Shown: positions 21,731 to 33,960, counted from the stretch's first letter. The stretch is 64,000 nucleotides of DNA from Cryptomeria japonica (GCF_030272615.1 NC_081415.1:193362695-193426694); one strand, 5' to 3'. Notes: generated from the letters alone by a model not told the origin. Numbers and translations are program-made.

Positions 21731-22029
21731 ATTTTTTCTCAAAATTTAAAATGTTTACCAATAGTCTTTTTTTAATATTAAAGATAATAGATCATTACAA
21801 GAGTAGAACCAATCAAGATATAGAGTAATAAAGATAATAGACTAACATAAGTATAATAGTAAGGATACAACCCCAATGAGTATCCAAACAAAAGGATGTT
21901 ATACAAAAAAGGTATTATATCTAGTCTACAATAGGAAAAAATTGAAAAATCTTAGTCAAAGAGAGAATTATATTCTTCATTATCTATCCAAGCCAACCAT
22001 CCATGTTGGCCTTCCATCTAAATCTATCT

Positions 22030-23590
22030 CTTCTTGGCAAAGTCTGGGAGAGGGATGGTTTTTGGGATGTCATCTGCTAAGCCTGAAACTGCAACTGTAA
22101 TTGGGGTTGTTGCTACAATAGTTGTTGATTTCCTCTTTAATTCCAATTCTTCCATGAAGTTATCAAGCCCTATTTCAAAATAATTTCTTTCTTCTATGGA
22201 TCTTTTCCAGGTATAGCCATGGGAGGTCTCATTCGAGTACATTCTACCTTGTCCATCCCCAATCAATTGTTCAATTTTTTTCTTGGAAACCTCCATCACC
22301 ATTGTAACCTACCATGAGACATTATAAAATACAAGTCTCCTGAGAGACTTCATAAGGATTATTTCAATACCATTAAAAAGCTCGTTATTTCTATATTTCC
22401 AAATTGACCACAATATAGCAGATGAGAGTACAAACCAAAAGACATTGACACTTTTTGACAATCTTGACACATATCCAATAACACATTCCCAATTAATTAT
22501 ATTAACATTGATAGAGATTCCATACATCCTCTGCATTTCTTTAGCAAATAAACAATCCCAAAAAAAATATGTTTCCTAGCCTCAAGAACTCTTCAAAAAG
22601 AGCACATACAAGTACTACTATCTTCCAAGTAAATAGGCAATCTATGCAGTAGCAGGCACCAAGAAAAATACTTTTATTTAGGCTCCATAGGCTTGGACCA
22701 TAGGTGACCAAGGAGTTTGATCCATTTAGAAGTCTCTAGATTCATATTCTAACATTTATTAATATGACTCAAAATATCATCTCTATCAACAAGTTGGGAA
22801 TAGATGTCTTTGGCTTTCATTTTATGTAAAGTGGTGCCATTGTTCCATTCAAACTAGATAAATTTGTCCTCATTATCATAGCCTTTAGGGAGGGAAAGTG
22901 AAGAGCATTCTTCTCTCAGCATGGTGTAGGTTCTCCATTGAGAGTGGGAAATCTCAAATTTATTGCAGAGATCTAGCCAAGAGATAAGGTGGCCATTTCT
23001 AAGAATGTCCTTAAAGTATCTAATACCTTTAGTGGCCCAATTCTTAGCCAAGAATCCCTGAGTGAGAGAAAAGGGTTTGCCCTTATTATATAGATTTCAC
23101 CAAATTGAATGACCTCCATAGACCAAATGATCTTCACTTATAATACCATTATTAGTAATGAGGTGTCTCACCCCTTATTAGGCTCTCTAGATGGCCCTGA
23201 AGACCACTGACCCAGATGATTGGACTGCAAAATATCTTGCAACCAGATCATCCAAGGGCAGAAATTTCTAAGTTTTACTTTGTTTAGGAACTTTGTAATA
23301 TTATTTATAATCAATACCTTCCATGGTTCCTTTCCTTTTATAGCTTTGAAGAACCATTTAGAAGCTAAAGCCATGCCTTATAGTCATAGATCTTTCATGC
23401 CTAGCCCCCCTTTGGATTTGCTCATAACAAACCATTCCCATTTGACTAAATGAACCTTCCTTTTACCTCTTCCATCTAACTAAAGGAACTTCCTAATTTG
23501 ATTCTGAATATGGTTCCATTGATAATTATTAAACAACCAAGAAGAAGCATACTATATGTTGTATGATGATAAGATTTTTTGATAGCAGGA
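22030..23590 (-). pseudogene. L1-type LINE ORF2 C-terminal part, decayed
   Basis: Read from about 23520 down on the minus strand: FVMSKSKGGLGMKDL, MALASKWFFKAIKGKEPWKV, KVLDTLRTFLEMATL-like text, then a zf-RVT-type tail (CALFEEFLRLGNIFFWDCLFAKEMQRMYG and FWFVLSSAILWSIWKYRNNE). These are the conserved blocks behind the RT of plant LINE ORF2, including the zinc-binding zf-RVT domain. RT and endonuclease themselves are missing (5' truncation is normal for LINEs). Several stops and at least one frame change make it a pseudogene. A possible C-terminal extension lies at 22024-22302. Confidence 0.85.
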
Positions 23591-24560
23591 GGAGACACCA
23601 GAGTTGCAAGAGAAGAAAACAATGACCAAACCTCCTCGGGCGATGAGGGCAAGAGGTCGATGCAAAGAAAGCGGATCGGGAGCCCGAACCTGGAGAGACC
23701 AATGCCACCAACTAGGGGGATCCCTCCATCACCTATCACACCACCACCACCACTAGCGTAGGCACCAGCTCTAGCAGCGGCTGTGAAGGCATCTTCTAAT
23801 AGGGTGCCTCCATAGGATCTAGACTAGTAGAGGGGTGATCCTAGTATGCATTGTGATTATATTTTGTACATATTAGTCTTTCTCATACATGCTTTCATAT
23901 ATATACATGTAGAGATATTTGATGTTGTGGATACTGATAGATGGCTTTTTTATATTTACAAAGGATGTTGCCAAGTGGTTGAGCTTCATCCATAAGGCAC
24001 TTGCAGAGATCATACTTGATGTGCAGACTCAGGGCCCAATACCAAACTCCTATTATCCCCTTCGAATAATAAAGAGGCATGCCCATCTATTTGAGCCTAT
24101 AGCATGGCTTTGGATGAAGTATGAGGAGGCCTAGATGGAGAAAGTGTAGGGAGCAACACAACTGGCCATTGTAATGAGACAAATGGATCAGGCCTTGTTG
24201 TCAGTTTGCATTGTCCTCGGATAAAGAGATCAAGCAATGATGCAAGCTAAGAGTGTCAAGAGGGTATGTAATTCTCTACAAAGCCAAGTCAATGACCTCT
24301 CATGGTAGGTGGATGTTGCACAAAAGGGTGCAGTTGGTCACCTTGACCACCCCTGAGTGCACCAGCTACTAGCGGACTTGGAGGAAACTCACCAAAGAGA
24401 GGCCATGTTGTGGGAGGAGCTCATGATGCAATGGGAGACCATAGTGGAGCTATGAGGATAGTTTAGGAGCATGCATTCATGAAGCATTACAACTACAAGA
24501 TCATAGTCTACCTCAATTAGACAAGCATCACACTAGGATCAGGATCCGCTAACACCTATG
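23579..24560 (+). pseudogene. decayed coding region, unknown product with coiled coil
   Basis: A Pro/Arg-rich open stretch (23579-23761: RPMPPTRGIPPSPITPPPPL) is followed, after an AT-rich gap, by one frame that reads sensibly from 23919 to about 24560 across about ten stops: FIHKALAEIILDVQTQGPIP, RHAHLFEPIAWLWMKYEEA, ATQLAIVMRQMDQALL, then heptad-like HQLLADLEETHQREAMLWEE. The stops (TAG, TGA, TAA) sit where Gln or Arg codons would fit. I do not recognise the family; a transposon-encoded or host coiled-coil protein are both possible. The gap 23815-23912 begins GT and ends AG and could be an intron. Confidence 0.45.
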
Positions 24561-24756
24561 ACCTCAAGGACCTATCCTCCTGAGGGATCATGAGACATTT
24601 TGATTTGTATATATTGATCCATTTCTGATTCATCAGATGTATAGCATTACTTTGATTTATACATGGATGTACTGATCTAGTTGAGAGACACATATGCCAA
24701 CATCATGTATTTTTGAAGTGATGTGATACATGTATATTGACACTTGACATTGACAT

Positions 24757-24838
24757 CATATGTGTGTGTGTGTGTACAAACATACATACACATAGATATA
24801 GATAGAATATGTATACACATGCACACACACACACACGT
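24757..24838. repeat. GT/CA microsatellite
   Basis: GTGTGTGTGTGTGT at the left and CACACACACACACA at the right flank a TAGATA-rich core. The 60-codon Cys-rich frame across it is a by-product of the repeat. Confidence 0.9.
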
Positions 24839-24859
24839 AGATCTAGTTTTATGTGTCAA

Positions 24860-26213
24860 TTGTAAACGCAGAGAATAAACCTTTAATAATTTACTATTTC
24901 ATAATCGTGTTTCAACAATATCTACCTACTCTTGTGTATCCATTACACAAATTTAAAATGATATGAGATGCATCAAGATCCTGTAGAAAACTATTATAAA
25001 ATTTTAATTAAGTTATAATTTCTATTCAATTTAAAGAATGAATTAGTAAATTATTCAAAAAGGGAAATTAGGATTGCACTAATTGCATTTTTTGATTCAA
25101 GATAAAACTTTACTAAATCTTATTGGATAGATTTTAGAAAAAAAATTAGGTGCTTCAAGATTTTTAAAAAAAATTGGACTAGTGTTGCTTATTTTCTTTA
25201 TTAAAAAGTGTCAAATTGAAAGAGGCAAAATAAAAAATCCTTATCTTAACATAGATTAAATTAAATCTATTACAATGTGTATCAATAAGACTAACAAAAC
25301 ATGTCAAGTTCAATTAAAATAAATGCATAATAAACCAGGGAATATATACATTTTTTTTTAAAAGTTAAAAGGGAAAATCATATAGAGAAATAGCTATAGA
25401 AACTAGTGTAAAAGTTGGAAAATAATGTTTGGTTAAGACAAATATTTTAGAATAATATCTAGTAGTAGATGACAATACACTTCCTAGATAACATCACAAT
25501 CATAGTAGTGCTTGCAAGGTGCACAAACATTTATTGTGTACAAAAAGCGTGATCTATACTATAGAGTTTATGAACCTACAAATAACTTTAAAAATATACA
25601 TTACTAGCCTTCAAGAAACAAATAAAAAAGTAATAGATGGTTTATGATGAAATTTGAATAATGTAAAAGAATTGAAATCTCATTTAAATAGATTTAAATA
25701 CAAGAGAGGATAAGAGTATGCAAACAATAAGTCTTGAACCCAAAAAAGAAATTCTTGAGAATACGTTGTAGATGAGATAAAGTGAAGGAATGTGATTTCT
25801 TGGGATCTTACCAATATGGTAAATTCTCAAATTCGGTCTTTTAGCCTAAAAAAGAAATCAAATAGAAAAATATATTGAATTTATGTATTTTTTTAATCTT
25901 ATGTGGATCTATAATTAAGGTAAATAACAAATAATAAAAAGAATAATAATAATGTTTGTAAGAACCTTCTTAATATTAAAATAATAAATTAACCCATTAT
26001 AAACATAAATTGAACCAACTTGCTCAAAATATAAATTAGAGACAAAAGATTAGAATTGGACTTGAAACTACTTGAATGCTTAAGCCCATAGGCTATCTAT
26101 ATGTCAAGGAACTATTTTCTTACAAGACAACCAAAAGGGCGAGTGCATCAAATACTAAAAATACATAAATGAAACAATCCAAATAAGTAATGTTGACATG
26201 TGACCTCCATGTG
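24860..26213. other. AT-rich spacer, no gene seen
   Basis: No ORF, repeat pair or regulatory block could be supported in this 1.35-kb stretch. Confidence 0.5.
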
Positions 26214-26218
26214 AGAAT

Positions 26219-27548
26219 TGTTAGCAACAACAATGAAGGAAATATGGGGGTGGTGAATCAGTTTTCACCGAATCTACAAACTTAATCACAAATACAGATC
26301 TGATAAACTACAAAAATAAAAAAGAAGAGAAAATTGATACCACAACACACAACACCAATATTTTCACGTGGAAAACTCGGTTAAGGGAAAAACCATGGTG
26401 GGAACCTATCCACAATAAGATGATACTCTGTAGTAGTATGTGTAAATATTACAATGGGAAATGCACATGCATTCAGGCACACTACCTAGAGCTCACTGCT
26501 CAAAAGATAATGACCCGGAAGGCTACAACTCTTAGGGAAGTCTCACTAAATTACAACAAGATTTGGACTACAATCCGGAAGGAATGAACTACAATAATAG
26601 CATCTCCAAATGTCTGATGATAGCTCCAGTTAAGCACAATTGTCTATTCTGCAACACCAATCTCTTCTCAATACACCACCCCAAAAGATGAATTCTTCTT
26701 CGCATATATACTACTCTTTGATAAGGCAAACAACCTCAACACCTTAAATACATGACAATATCACCTATTTATATAATTCATCAACCTTGACAACAAGGTT
26801 GACTAAACCTTCAACTCATAATTACAAAATTACATCACATGATACAAAGATCAACCACATGACCAATATAATGATATACATGAAATAACATGGACCTATA
26901 TCAAATCTCCAAACATGCAACACCACCAAAAATCATGTCAAAACCAATCGTAACACACTACACCACCAACAAAACTACATCACACAAAGAACATCACCGG
27001 TTCAGCAAAATCACCAAGAGCTCGCACAATGATCAATGTAGATCATCAAAAAAAATAAGACACAATTAGGAAACATTGGCAAGCACATTAGAATCATCAG
27101 AGACAACTACACCAACATTACTTATCAAATCTTCACTTGTCAACATCTGAGACTCAAGAACACTCAAACAAAAACAATTGTCATGAAGAAAGATAACTTG
27201 CAAAGCACCAAATCACTAACCATCTGAAATGAAGATACACAAGAGCATCCCAAGAAATATCCCAAAGACTCGGCTCTAGATCTGATCACATCAGAATATA
27301 CCAGAGGAAATACTAAACTCTGCAAAGCACTAATCAAAATAACAAACTATAAACCAGATCATATGCTATGATCAATTAAGCTTCATGGATCACTAAAACC
27401 AATATAGAAGAATATAATGATACTATAAATACTCCATACACCAAACCAAAATCCCAATAAACCAATCCACAAGAACTAGAGCTATAAATCATAGGAATAT
27501 GTTGAAATCAATGACAACAACATGTCCTAGCAGCAACAATGTCCAACA
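26219..27548 (-). repeat. 3' LTR of copia #1
   Basis: 1330 bp, TGTTAGCAAC to GTCCAACA on the plus strand, bounded inside by the PPT. It keeps a segment (about 26740-26835) missing from the 5' LTR, which contains a TATA box on the minus strand (ATTATATAAATAGG, 26765-26777). Confidence 0.92.
26765..26777 (-). promoter_or_regulatory. TATA box retained only in the 3' LTR of copia #1
   Basis: The minus strand reads ATTATATAAATAG about 775 bp into the LTR. The same site exists at 43340-43353 in copia #2 but is deleted in both 5' LTRs. Confidence 0.55.
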
Positions 27549-27561
27549 ATCTCCCCCTTTT
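27549..27561 (-). other. polypurine tract of copia #1
   Basis: The minus strand reads AAAAGGGGGAGAT directly before the 3' LTR, the classic plus-strand primer site. The matching site is deleted in copia #2. Confidence 0.9.
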
Positions 27562-27867
27562 GCATTGATGGCAACATATGTTCATGTGAAAAACAATCAG
27601 TGCAAAGAAAGAAAAACATCGCCAATAGACTCCTAGGATCGAGTAGATAAAACCATTTTTCACATGCTTCTCTCCCCTTTTGACAATAATGCCAAAGATC
27701 TCAAAATAGAAAAATCTCCCCCTTTGATAAACAAATCATGATTCTCTCACCCATAAATAGATAATAAATGATACAGACTACTCTGCCAGAGGAGTAACAC
27801 CAACTCATCAATCCGGATAAAAGGAATAAGACTGTGAAGACCAACGGATTGATACAAATCAATGCAT

Positions 27868-28395
27868 CTAGTTCTCATGAAGAGGGGTGGATACCCCTAG
27901 CTTGTCTCTCAAATAGACAAATGTATCTACAGGAAAAGGCTTAGTGAAAATAACACCATTTTTTTCCTTTGTAGACACATTCCAACTTCACTTCTTCTCC
28001 ATTGAGTTTTTTCTCAAGTAATGATATTTGATTGACACAGGTTTAGTCTTTTAATGTTGCACCGTATTCTTTGACATGTTAATATAATTGGAATTATCAT
28101 AGTATATGACAGTAGACTCATCATAGATAACTCAAATATCCTTCGACATTTGCTTCATCCAAACTACTTGAGTGTAGCTACCAACACCAGCAATGTACTC
28201 AGCTTCAGCGGTAGATAAGGACACTAGATCTTGTATCTTACTATCCCATGAAACCAATTTCTTACCCAAAAAGAAAGCACCACTGAAGTTACTCTTCCAT
28301 TCATCAACATCACCAACCCAATCAACATCAATGTAAGAACATAACATGAAATCATCATTCCTCAAACACCATAAACCATATTCCACAGTTCCCTT
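27868..28395 (-). pseudogene. RNase H of copia #1
   Basis: YIDVDWVGDVDEWKSNFSGA (catalytic Asp region), then LVSWDSKIQDLVSLSTAEAE and YIAGVGSYTQVVWMKQM. The tail KYHYLR ... STPLHEN ends at the pol stop. Several codons in the tail are damaged. It would degrade the RNA template. Confidence 0.88.
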
Positions 28396-28398
28396 TAA

Positions 28399-29200
28399 TT
28401 ATTTGAATATTATCTCTACAATAGTGACTTGACTCTCTTTCGGATCAGCTTGATATCTAGCAGCCACGCACACAACATGCATAGTATTTGGCCTAGTCTG
28501 AGTAAGATATAGCAGTCCACCAACCATAGATCTGTACAAACTCTGATTAGCTTTCGAAGATTCATCATTCTTAAATAATTTTCGGCCAATCACCATAGGA
28601 GTTCCAATTGGTTTGGAGTCATCTAACCCAAACTTCTTTAGCAATTCCTTCATATATTTTGTTTGAGATATTAAAATACATTTTCCAGTCTGTGAAATCT
28701 GCAAACCTAAGAAAATTTTTATCTCTCCTATCATAGACATCTCAAAGTCTTTCTGCATATCATCGGCAAATGTCATGCTCAAGTCATCATCTCCTCCAAA
28801 GATAATATCAGATCAACAAAGACTTCAACAATCAAGATGCTATCATTCTCAATCTTAAAATACAAATTATTGTCAACACTCCCTTTATTAAATTCTAATT
28901 TTAGAAAGTACTTATCCAAGCTAGCATACCAGGCTCTAGGGGCTTGTTTCAATCTATAAAGAGCTTTCTTCAGTTTACATACCATGTCTCCATCATCAGA
29001 TAATGAAAATCCATCAGGTTTCTCAATGTAGACTTCTTCCTCAAGATCACCATTCAGAAAAGATGACTTGACATCTATTTGATACACCTTAAAATCTTTA
29101 TAAGCAGCATATGCAAGCAATAGTCTAACAACTTTAAGTATGGCTACCAGAGAAAAAATATCCTCATAATCAAGTCCTTATTTATGTGAATATCCTTTGC
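28399..29200 (-). pseudogene. reverse transcriptase of copia #1
   Basis: Blocks: YKDFKVYQIDVKSSFLNGDL, then EEVYIEKPDGFSL and VCKLKKALYRLKQAPRAWYA. The catalytic FVDD box is at about 28810: the frame changes directly after FVD, so FVDLILSLEEM replaces FVDDIIFGGDD. Reading continues in the other frame with FADDMQKDFEMSMIGEIKIF and LKKFGLDDSKPIGTPM. Copia #2 has the same frame change at the same base, so the lesion is older than the duplication. Confidence 0.9.
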
Positions 29201-29799
29201 ATACCAGCCTTGCTTTATTTCTAACAACTTCACCAGCTTCATTCAATTTATTCATGAATACCCATTTAGTACCAATAACAATCTTATTTTTCAGATCTAG
29301 GCACAAGTTCCCATGTGTTATTATTTTCAATCTGATTCAACTCTTCTTCCATAGCCCTTATCTAGTTTTCATCTTTGCAAGCTTCAACAACATCTTTAGG
29401 TTCAATTTTAGAAATCAAACATACATCTTCAGTAGCTAGCCTTCTTTTAGTCATCACACCTTTATTTTTATCTCCAATAATCTAATTTTTAGAATGATTC
29501 AAGCTTACATACCTCGGAGTCTTTTGATTTTTTGGATTTTCAGGTTCCTGCACCTCTCCACCGACAGCAACAACATCTAAATTAACTATCTCTATCAGAT
29601 CATGCTGCTTCAATTCTTCAATCTGAATAAGATTTAGAACAATGTGTTGACCATCATCATATGTGCAAGCTCTAATTTTTTTTTCCAAGGTTCTCATCCA
29701 CCTTCACATTTATACTTTCCACTATCTTTCTCAATCTCTTATTGTAGCACAAGTAGGCTTTTCTCTTCGTTGAATATCCCAAAAAAAATCCTTCATCAC

Positions 29800-30680
29800 T
29801 TCTTGCATCAAACTTTCCTATGTCGTCATCTGTCTTGATATAACATGTTTTCTACGAAATATTCTAAAATATCTCACAGTAGGAACATGACCAAACCATA
29901 GCTCATAAGAAGTCTTACTGATATCACCTTTAATATGAACTCGGTTGAATGTGTAAACAGAAGTGTTAATATCTTCTCTCCAATAGATCTTAAGAACATT
30001 ACCTTCAATCAGCATAGTCCTTGCAGCGTCCAAAATAGACATGATCTTCCTTTCAACAACTCCATTTTGGTGTGGGGTTCTAGGAGCAGATAATTGTCTT
30101 CTAATCCCATGCTTCTCACATAATTAATTAAACTCACCAAAACAAAATTCTCCTCCCCTGTTAGATCTCAGGCATTTCACCTTCAATCCTGACTCAGTCT
30201 CAACCTTTGCTTTGAATATCTTATATTTGTCTAATGCTTCAGATTTCTCCTTCAAAAAGACAACCCATATCATCCTAGAATGATCATCAATTAGCAACAT
30301 AAAAAATCTATCTCCCAACACACTTCTAACATTTGAAATAAATTCTTGTTTTCTTACCCAATTGACATTCCTTACATACCGGATTAGCAAGATTAACAAT
30401 TTTAGGGATATCTCTAACAACTTGAGTATAACTGATCTTAATCATTGAATCAAAATTAACAAGACACATTCTCCTATGCCACAACCAAGTTTCATCAATC
30501 TGACCAATCAAACAACTTTTCTCACCAACATTCGAATGAAGGATATTACCTTCAGTCTTAGTTCCAAATGTAATCTCTATATCGGAGGCATTTAGGATTT
30601 TGCATTTACCATTCTTGAATTGTAAATCATAGCCTTTATCCACCATTTGTCCAACACTTAAAATACTATGCTTCAAACCT
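29800..30680 (-). pseudogene. integrase of copia #1
   Basis: The zinc-binding GAG-pre-integrase module (WLWHRRMCLVNF ... CKECQLGK, an HHCC arrangement) lies at about 30370-30500. The core follows: FMLLIDDHSRMIWVVFLKEK (first catalytic Asp region), then LRSNRGGEF where LRSDNGGEF is usual, so the second Asp is Asn. HQNGVVERK carries the Glu. A frame change lies between the two parts. It would insert cDNA into the chromosome. Confidence 0.85.
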
Positions 30681-30965
30681 TCAACATACAAACATCATCA
30701 GTGGTATGCTTACCATAAAAGGAAACATAGCCTCTACCATGCAGATCACACAAGCTTTGTCATCTCCAAATCTTACTATTCCACCATCATATCTTTCCAT
30801 ACTCACAAATTTTCTTTTATCACTAGTCATATGATGTGAACAACTGCTGTCAATTACCCATTCATCTTTTTCTTCAACTTTAGCAGCTAAATATTTCTCC
30901 TTAATAGTGCAACTTGTGGACTCAACAGGCACTGATCCATCTTCTTTGATAGAAATAAACACAAC
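30681..30965 (-). pseudogene. aspartic protease of copia #1
   Basis: WVIDSSCSHHMTSDKRKF is the copia protease active-site block; the usual D-S/T-G reads D-S-S here, which should inactivate it. Followed by VRFGDDKACVI. It would process the polyprotein. Confidence 0.85.
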
Positions 30966-30974
30966 TCCATCTCC

Positions 30975-32004
30975 TCCTCATTCTTCATCTGTAACACCTT
31001 CATCAACAGCATAATAGAATTTCTTCTGATGCTTATACTTCTAGTTAGAGTTGTAAGGCTTATCATACTTCTTATGCTTCTCATATCTATCATTTTTATC
31101 ATGCTTATCAAATTTATCATGCCTATCACACTTAGTCATTATGTCCAGATGCCTAGAAGCAAAATGTCCTACCTTATTGCAAGAGAAACATTTGAAGGCA
31201 ATTTTCCATCATACTTATCGGCTCCTTTAGGAAATCTCTAGGCAATCAATGCTTCAAGCTCATCCATTCTCTTTCCTGCTCTTTCATCTCTCTTCTTTCT
31301 CTTTCATATCAGGATATTTTACATTCTTTAGTATCATACTTTTTTCTTTCTAGACAGAGATTCTCTAAATGCTATCTCAGTCTTTCCATGTGATTCACCA
31401 AATTTTCTTAGCTCAAATTCAGCAATCTATCCAGCCAACATATCTCTTATTACTATAGTCACACTCAAACTCATCAATAGTATCTACCTTATGTTTATAA
31501 GTAGGAGGAAGCAGTCTTAGCACCTTAGCAAAAATTTCATCTTCTTCAAGGGCTCCACCAACACATGTGATACCTAGGACAAGGTCATTCACCTTAGCCA
31601 TAAAGGTATTTATGTTATCATCTTCTTCCATTTTCAGCATCTCATATTTCTCTTTCAAACTTTGCAACTTAGCAACTTTCACTTGTTTATCTCCTTCATA
31701 CAGGGTCTTAAGCTTCTCCCAGATCCCATGTACAATCTGAAGTCCCATTACATTAGTCATCTCTGAGTCAATCAAGACACTCAACAATGCTTCCTTCGCT
31801 CTAATGTTATGTTTAGCTTCCTTGATCTCATCAGCAGTAATCCGTCCATTCAGAGAAGAATAGAAATTCATTGTAATCTTCTCCAAGGCATCTCAAGTGC
31901 ACTTCCATCTAGTTCTTCCATATAGCATAGTTACTTCCAATAAATCTCAGATTCTGCTTCTTAAAGATAACACCTCCAATTCCAGTTACCATCCCGGATC
32001 TCAT
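30975..32004 (-). pseudogene. gag of copia #1
   Basis: The UBN2-type copia gag core is at 31419-31886 (MGLQIVHGIWEKLKTLYEGD, then VKVAKLQSLKEKYEMLKMEE and INTFMAKVNDLVLGI). A zinc knuckle around 31150-31195 reads CFSCNKVGHFASRH: C-x2-C-x4-H is kept and the last Cys has become His. Behind it is a run of DKHDKNDRYEK-like charged repeats. The early part has a stop (IWKN then TAG). Gag would build the particle and bind element RNA. Confidence 0.85.
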
Positions 32005-32034
32005 CAAGCAGTTAAGCTTCTTCAAGAAGAACTG

Positions 32035-32046
32035 GCTCTGATACCA
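32035..32046 (-). other. primer binding site of copia #1 (initiator tRNA-Met type)
   Basis: The minus strand reads TGGTATCAGAGC two bases inside the 5' LTR, the classic plant copia PBS complementary to the 3' end of initiator tRNA-Met. Confidence 0.92.
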
Positions 32047-32048
32047 AT

Positions 32049-33293
32049 TGTTAGCAACAATAATGAAGGAAGACTAAGAGTGGGGGGTTGATTCAGTTTT
32101 TACTAGATCTAGAAACTTAATCATAAATACAAACTTGATAAATTACAGTAATAACAAAGATAAGAAATTGATAACACAACACACAACACAAAGATTTTGA
32201 CATGGAAAACCCAGTTAAGGGAAAAACCGCGATCGGAACCTACACACAATAAGATGATACTCTACAGTAGTATGTGTAAATATTACAATGGGGAATTCAC
32301 ATGCATTTAGGAACATTGCCTAGAGCTCATTGCTCAAAAGATAATGACCCAGAAGGCTACAACCCTCAGGGAAGTCTCACTGAATTACAACAAGATTTGG
32401 ACTACAATCTGAAAGGAATGAACTGCAATAATAGCATATTGAAATGCCTGAGGATAGTTCTGATTAGGCACAATTATTTGCTCTGCAGCATCAATCTCTA
32501 TTCAATACACCACACCGAAAGATGAATTCTTGTTTGCACATATACTACTCTTTGATATATTCACAATTACAAAATTACATCACACGATACAAAGATCAAC
32601 CACCGGACCAATATAATGATATACATGATATAAAATGGACTTAAATAAAATCTCCAAACATGTAACACCACCAAAAATCATGCTAAAACCAACCGCAACA
32701 TGTTACACCATCAACAAAACCGCATAACACGAAGAACATCACTGGTTCAATAAAATCACCAAGAGCTCGCACAACGATCAATGCAGATCATCAAAAAAAA
32801 TAGGAAGCAATTAGGAAATGCTAGCAAGCACGTTAGAATCATCAGAGAGAGCTGCACCAACACCACTTATCAAATCTTCATTTGTGAACATCTGAAACTC
32901 GAGAACACTCAAACAACAACAACTGTTGCGAAGAAAGATAGCTTGTGGAGCACTAAATCATAAACCATATGAAACGAAGATATACAAGACCATCCCAAAA
33001 AATCACCTAAAGACTCAACTCAAGATCTGATCACACTGGAATATACCTGAGGAAATATTGAACTTTACAAAGCACTCATCAGAAAAACAAACTACAAACC
33101 AGATCATATGATATGATCAATTAAGCTTCCTGGATCACTAAAACCAATACAGAAGAATATAATGATACTGTAAATACTCCATACACCAAATCAAAATCCT
33201 AATAAACCAATTTGCAAGTACCAGAGAAATAAATCACAAGAATATGTTGACATCAATGACAACAACATATCCTAGCAGCAGTAATGTCCAACA
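32049..33293 (-). repeat. 5' LTR of copia #1
   Basis: 1245 bp from TGTTAGCAACA to TGTCCAACA. It lacks about 95 bp (junction near 32556) that the 3' LTR retains, including the LTR TATA box. Confidence 0.92.
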
Positions 33294-33960
33294 AGAACGC
33301 CTTAAGAAAGAACATTGTCAAAGTGTTTTACCACCCTACCATGAAGCATATGCTTTCTCAAAATCCTTTGAATGAAGAATAAATGACCCTACACGAGAAT
33401 GTTTATCCATTTGGAACTGGTAAGGATGATGGAATCTAGTACAACATGATATCTAAAATTTTACATGCATAATGATATGATAGTTGTATTGATATCATCA
33501 TAGGACAGAGAAAAATTAACAATCAAATGGTAAATATTACTAGTGCTTGCCAATCTTTGACCAAAGCATATTTTATGTTGACTATCAATTGGTAGGTTGG
33601 AATTAGAAATTTACCCTTCATTATTGCTCCATATTTGTCACCCATCCATAGTTTTTATCACAAATGATTCAACTTTACAAATGCAAAGCATAGTTTATCA
33701 TTTAGTAATGAAATATAGTTTAGACAATACAAATCAAACATTTAGATCAAGACGCGCTAGTTTGATTAAAAAAAGGATGCAACATAGAACTAGATAAACA
33801 TTTATACTATCTAGAGACAACCAAAGATCTATATATCATTTCCCATCTTTGCAGATTGGATAAAGAAATACAAATATCTACTTCAAGTTTTAAGAAAACT
33901 TGCATCGTTTTCTTTTGAAAATGAAGATAGAATCATAATATTCCATCTACTCTAGATTAA
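33294..33960 (+). repeat. right flank of copia #1, duplicated at 51039-51681
   Basis: From AGAACGCCTTAAGAAAGAAC to about CATAATATTC the sequence is colinear with the right flank of copia #2 and roughly nine positions in ten agree by eye. Copies share non-element DNA, so the copia and its flank were duplicated together. Confidence 0.9.

Larger units (their letters stand above)
15199..21775. mobile_element. split foldback element (copy A) with insertions between its arms
   Basis: The left arm (15242-15585) and right arm (21129-21730) are inverted relative to each other and match the two arms of the compact foldback element at 38877-40796. Similarity also extends about 45 bp outside each arm (ATGTGTATCATGGATTAG on the left, AAAATGTTT-CAATAGT on the right), so the element ends lie near 15199 and 21775. 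The left arm is cut at about 15585 by a copia fragment. Between the arms are other repeats and a LINE ORF1 pseudogene, either inserted later or carried as cargo. No transposase is visible. Confidence 0.6.
27868..32004 (-). pseudogene. decayed gag-pol polyprotein of copia #1
   Basis: Gag starts at the ATG complementary to 32002-32004 (MRSGMVTGIGGVIFKK), a few codons inside the PBS. Pol ends at the TAG complementary to 27868-27870. The order gag, aspartic protease, integrase, RT, RNase H defines Ty1/copia. Stops and frame changes occur in every domain, so no full product can be made. Details are in the domain entries. Confidence 0.92.
26219..33293 (-). mobile_element. Ty1/copia LTR retrotransposon (copia #1), full length
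   Basis: Two LTRs (TGTTAGCAACA ... TGTCCAACA) flank PBS, gag, protease, integrase, RT and RNase H in copia order on the minus strand, with a PPT next to the left (3') LTR. The direct flanks AGAAT (26214-26218) and AGAAC (33294-33298) look like a 5-bp target duplication with one change. The domain sequence is closest to Tork-type copia by eye (inference). LTR-LTR similarity is only moderate, so the insertion is old. All coding parts carry stops or frame changes. Confidence 0.93.

Noticed and set aside
19965-23590. One LINE comprising both the ORF1 and ORF2 pieces
   Set aside because: On the minus strand the ORF2 tail lies before ORF1, the reverse of LINE order, and a foldback arm separates them.
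26214-33298. Perfect target duplication for copia #1
   Set aside because: AGAAT and AGAAC differ at the last base, so I call it only a probable duplication.
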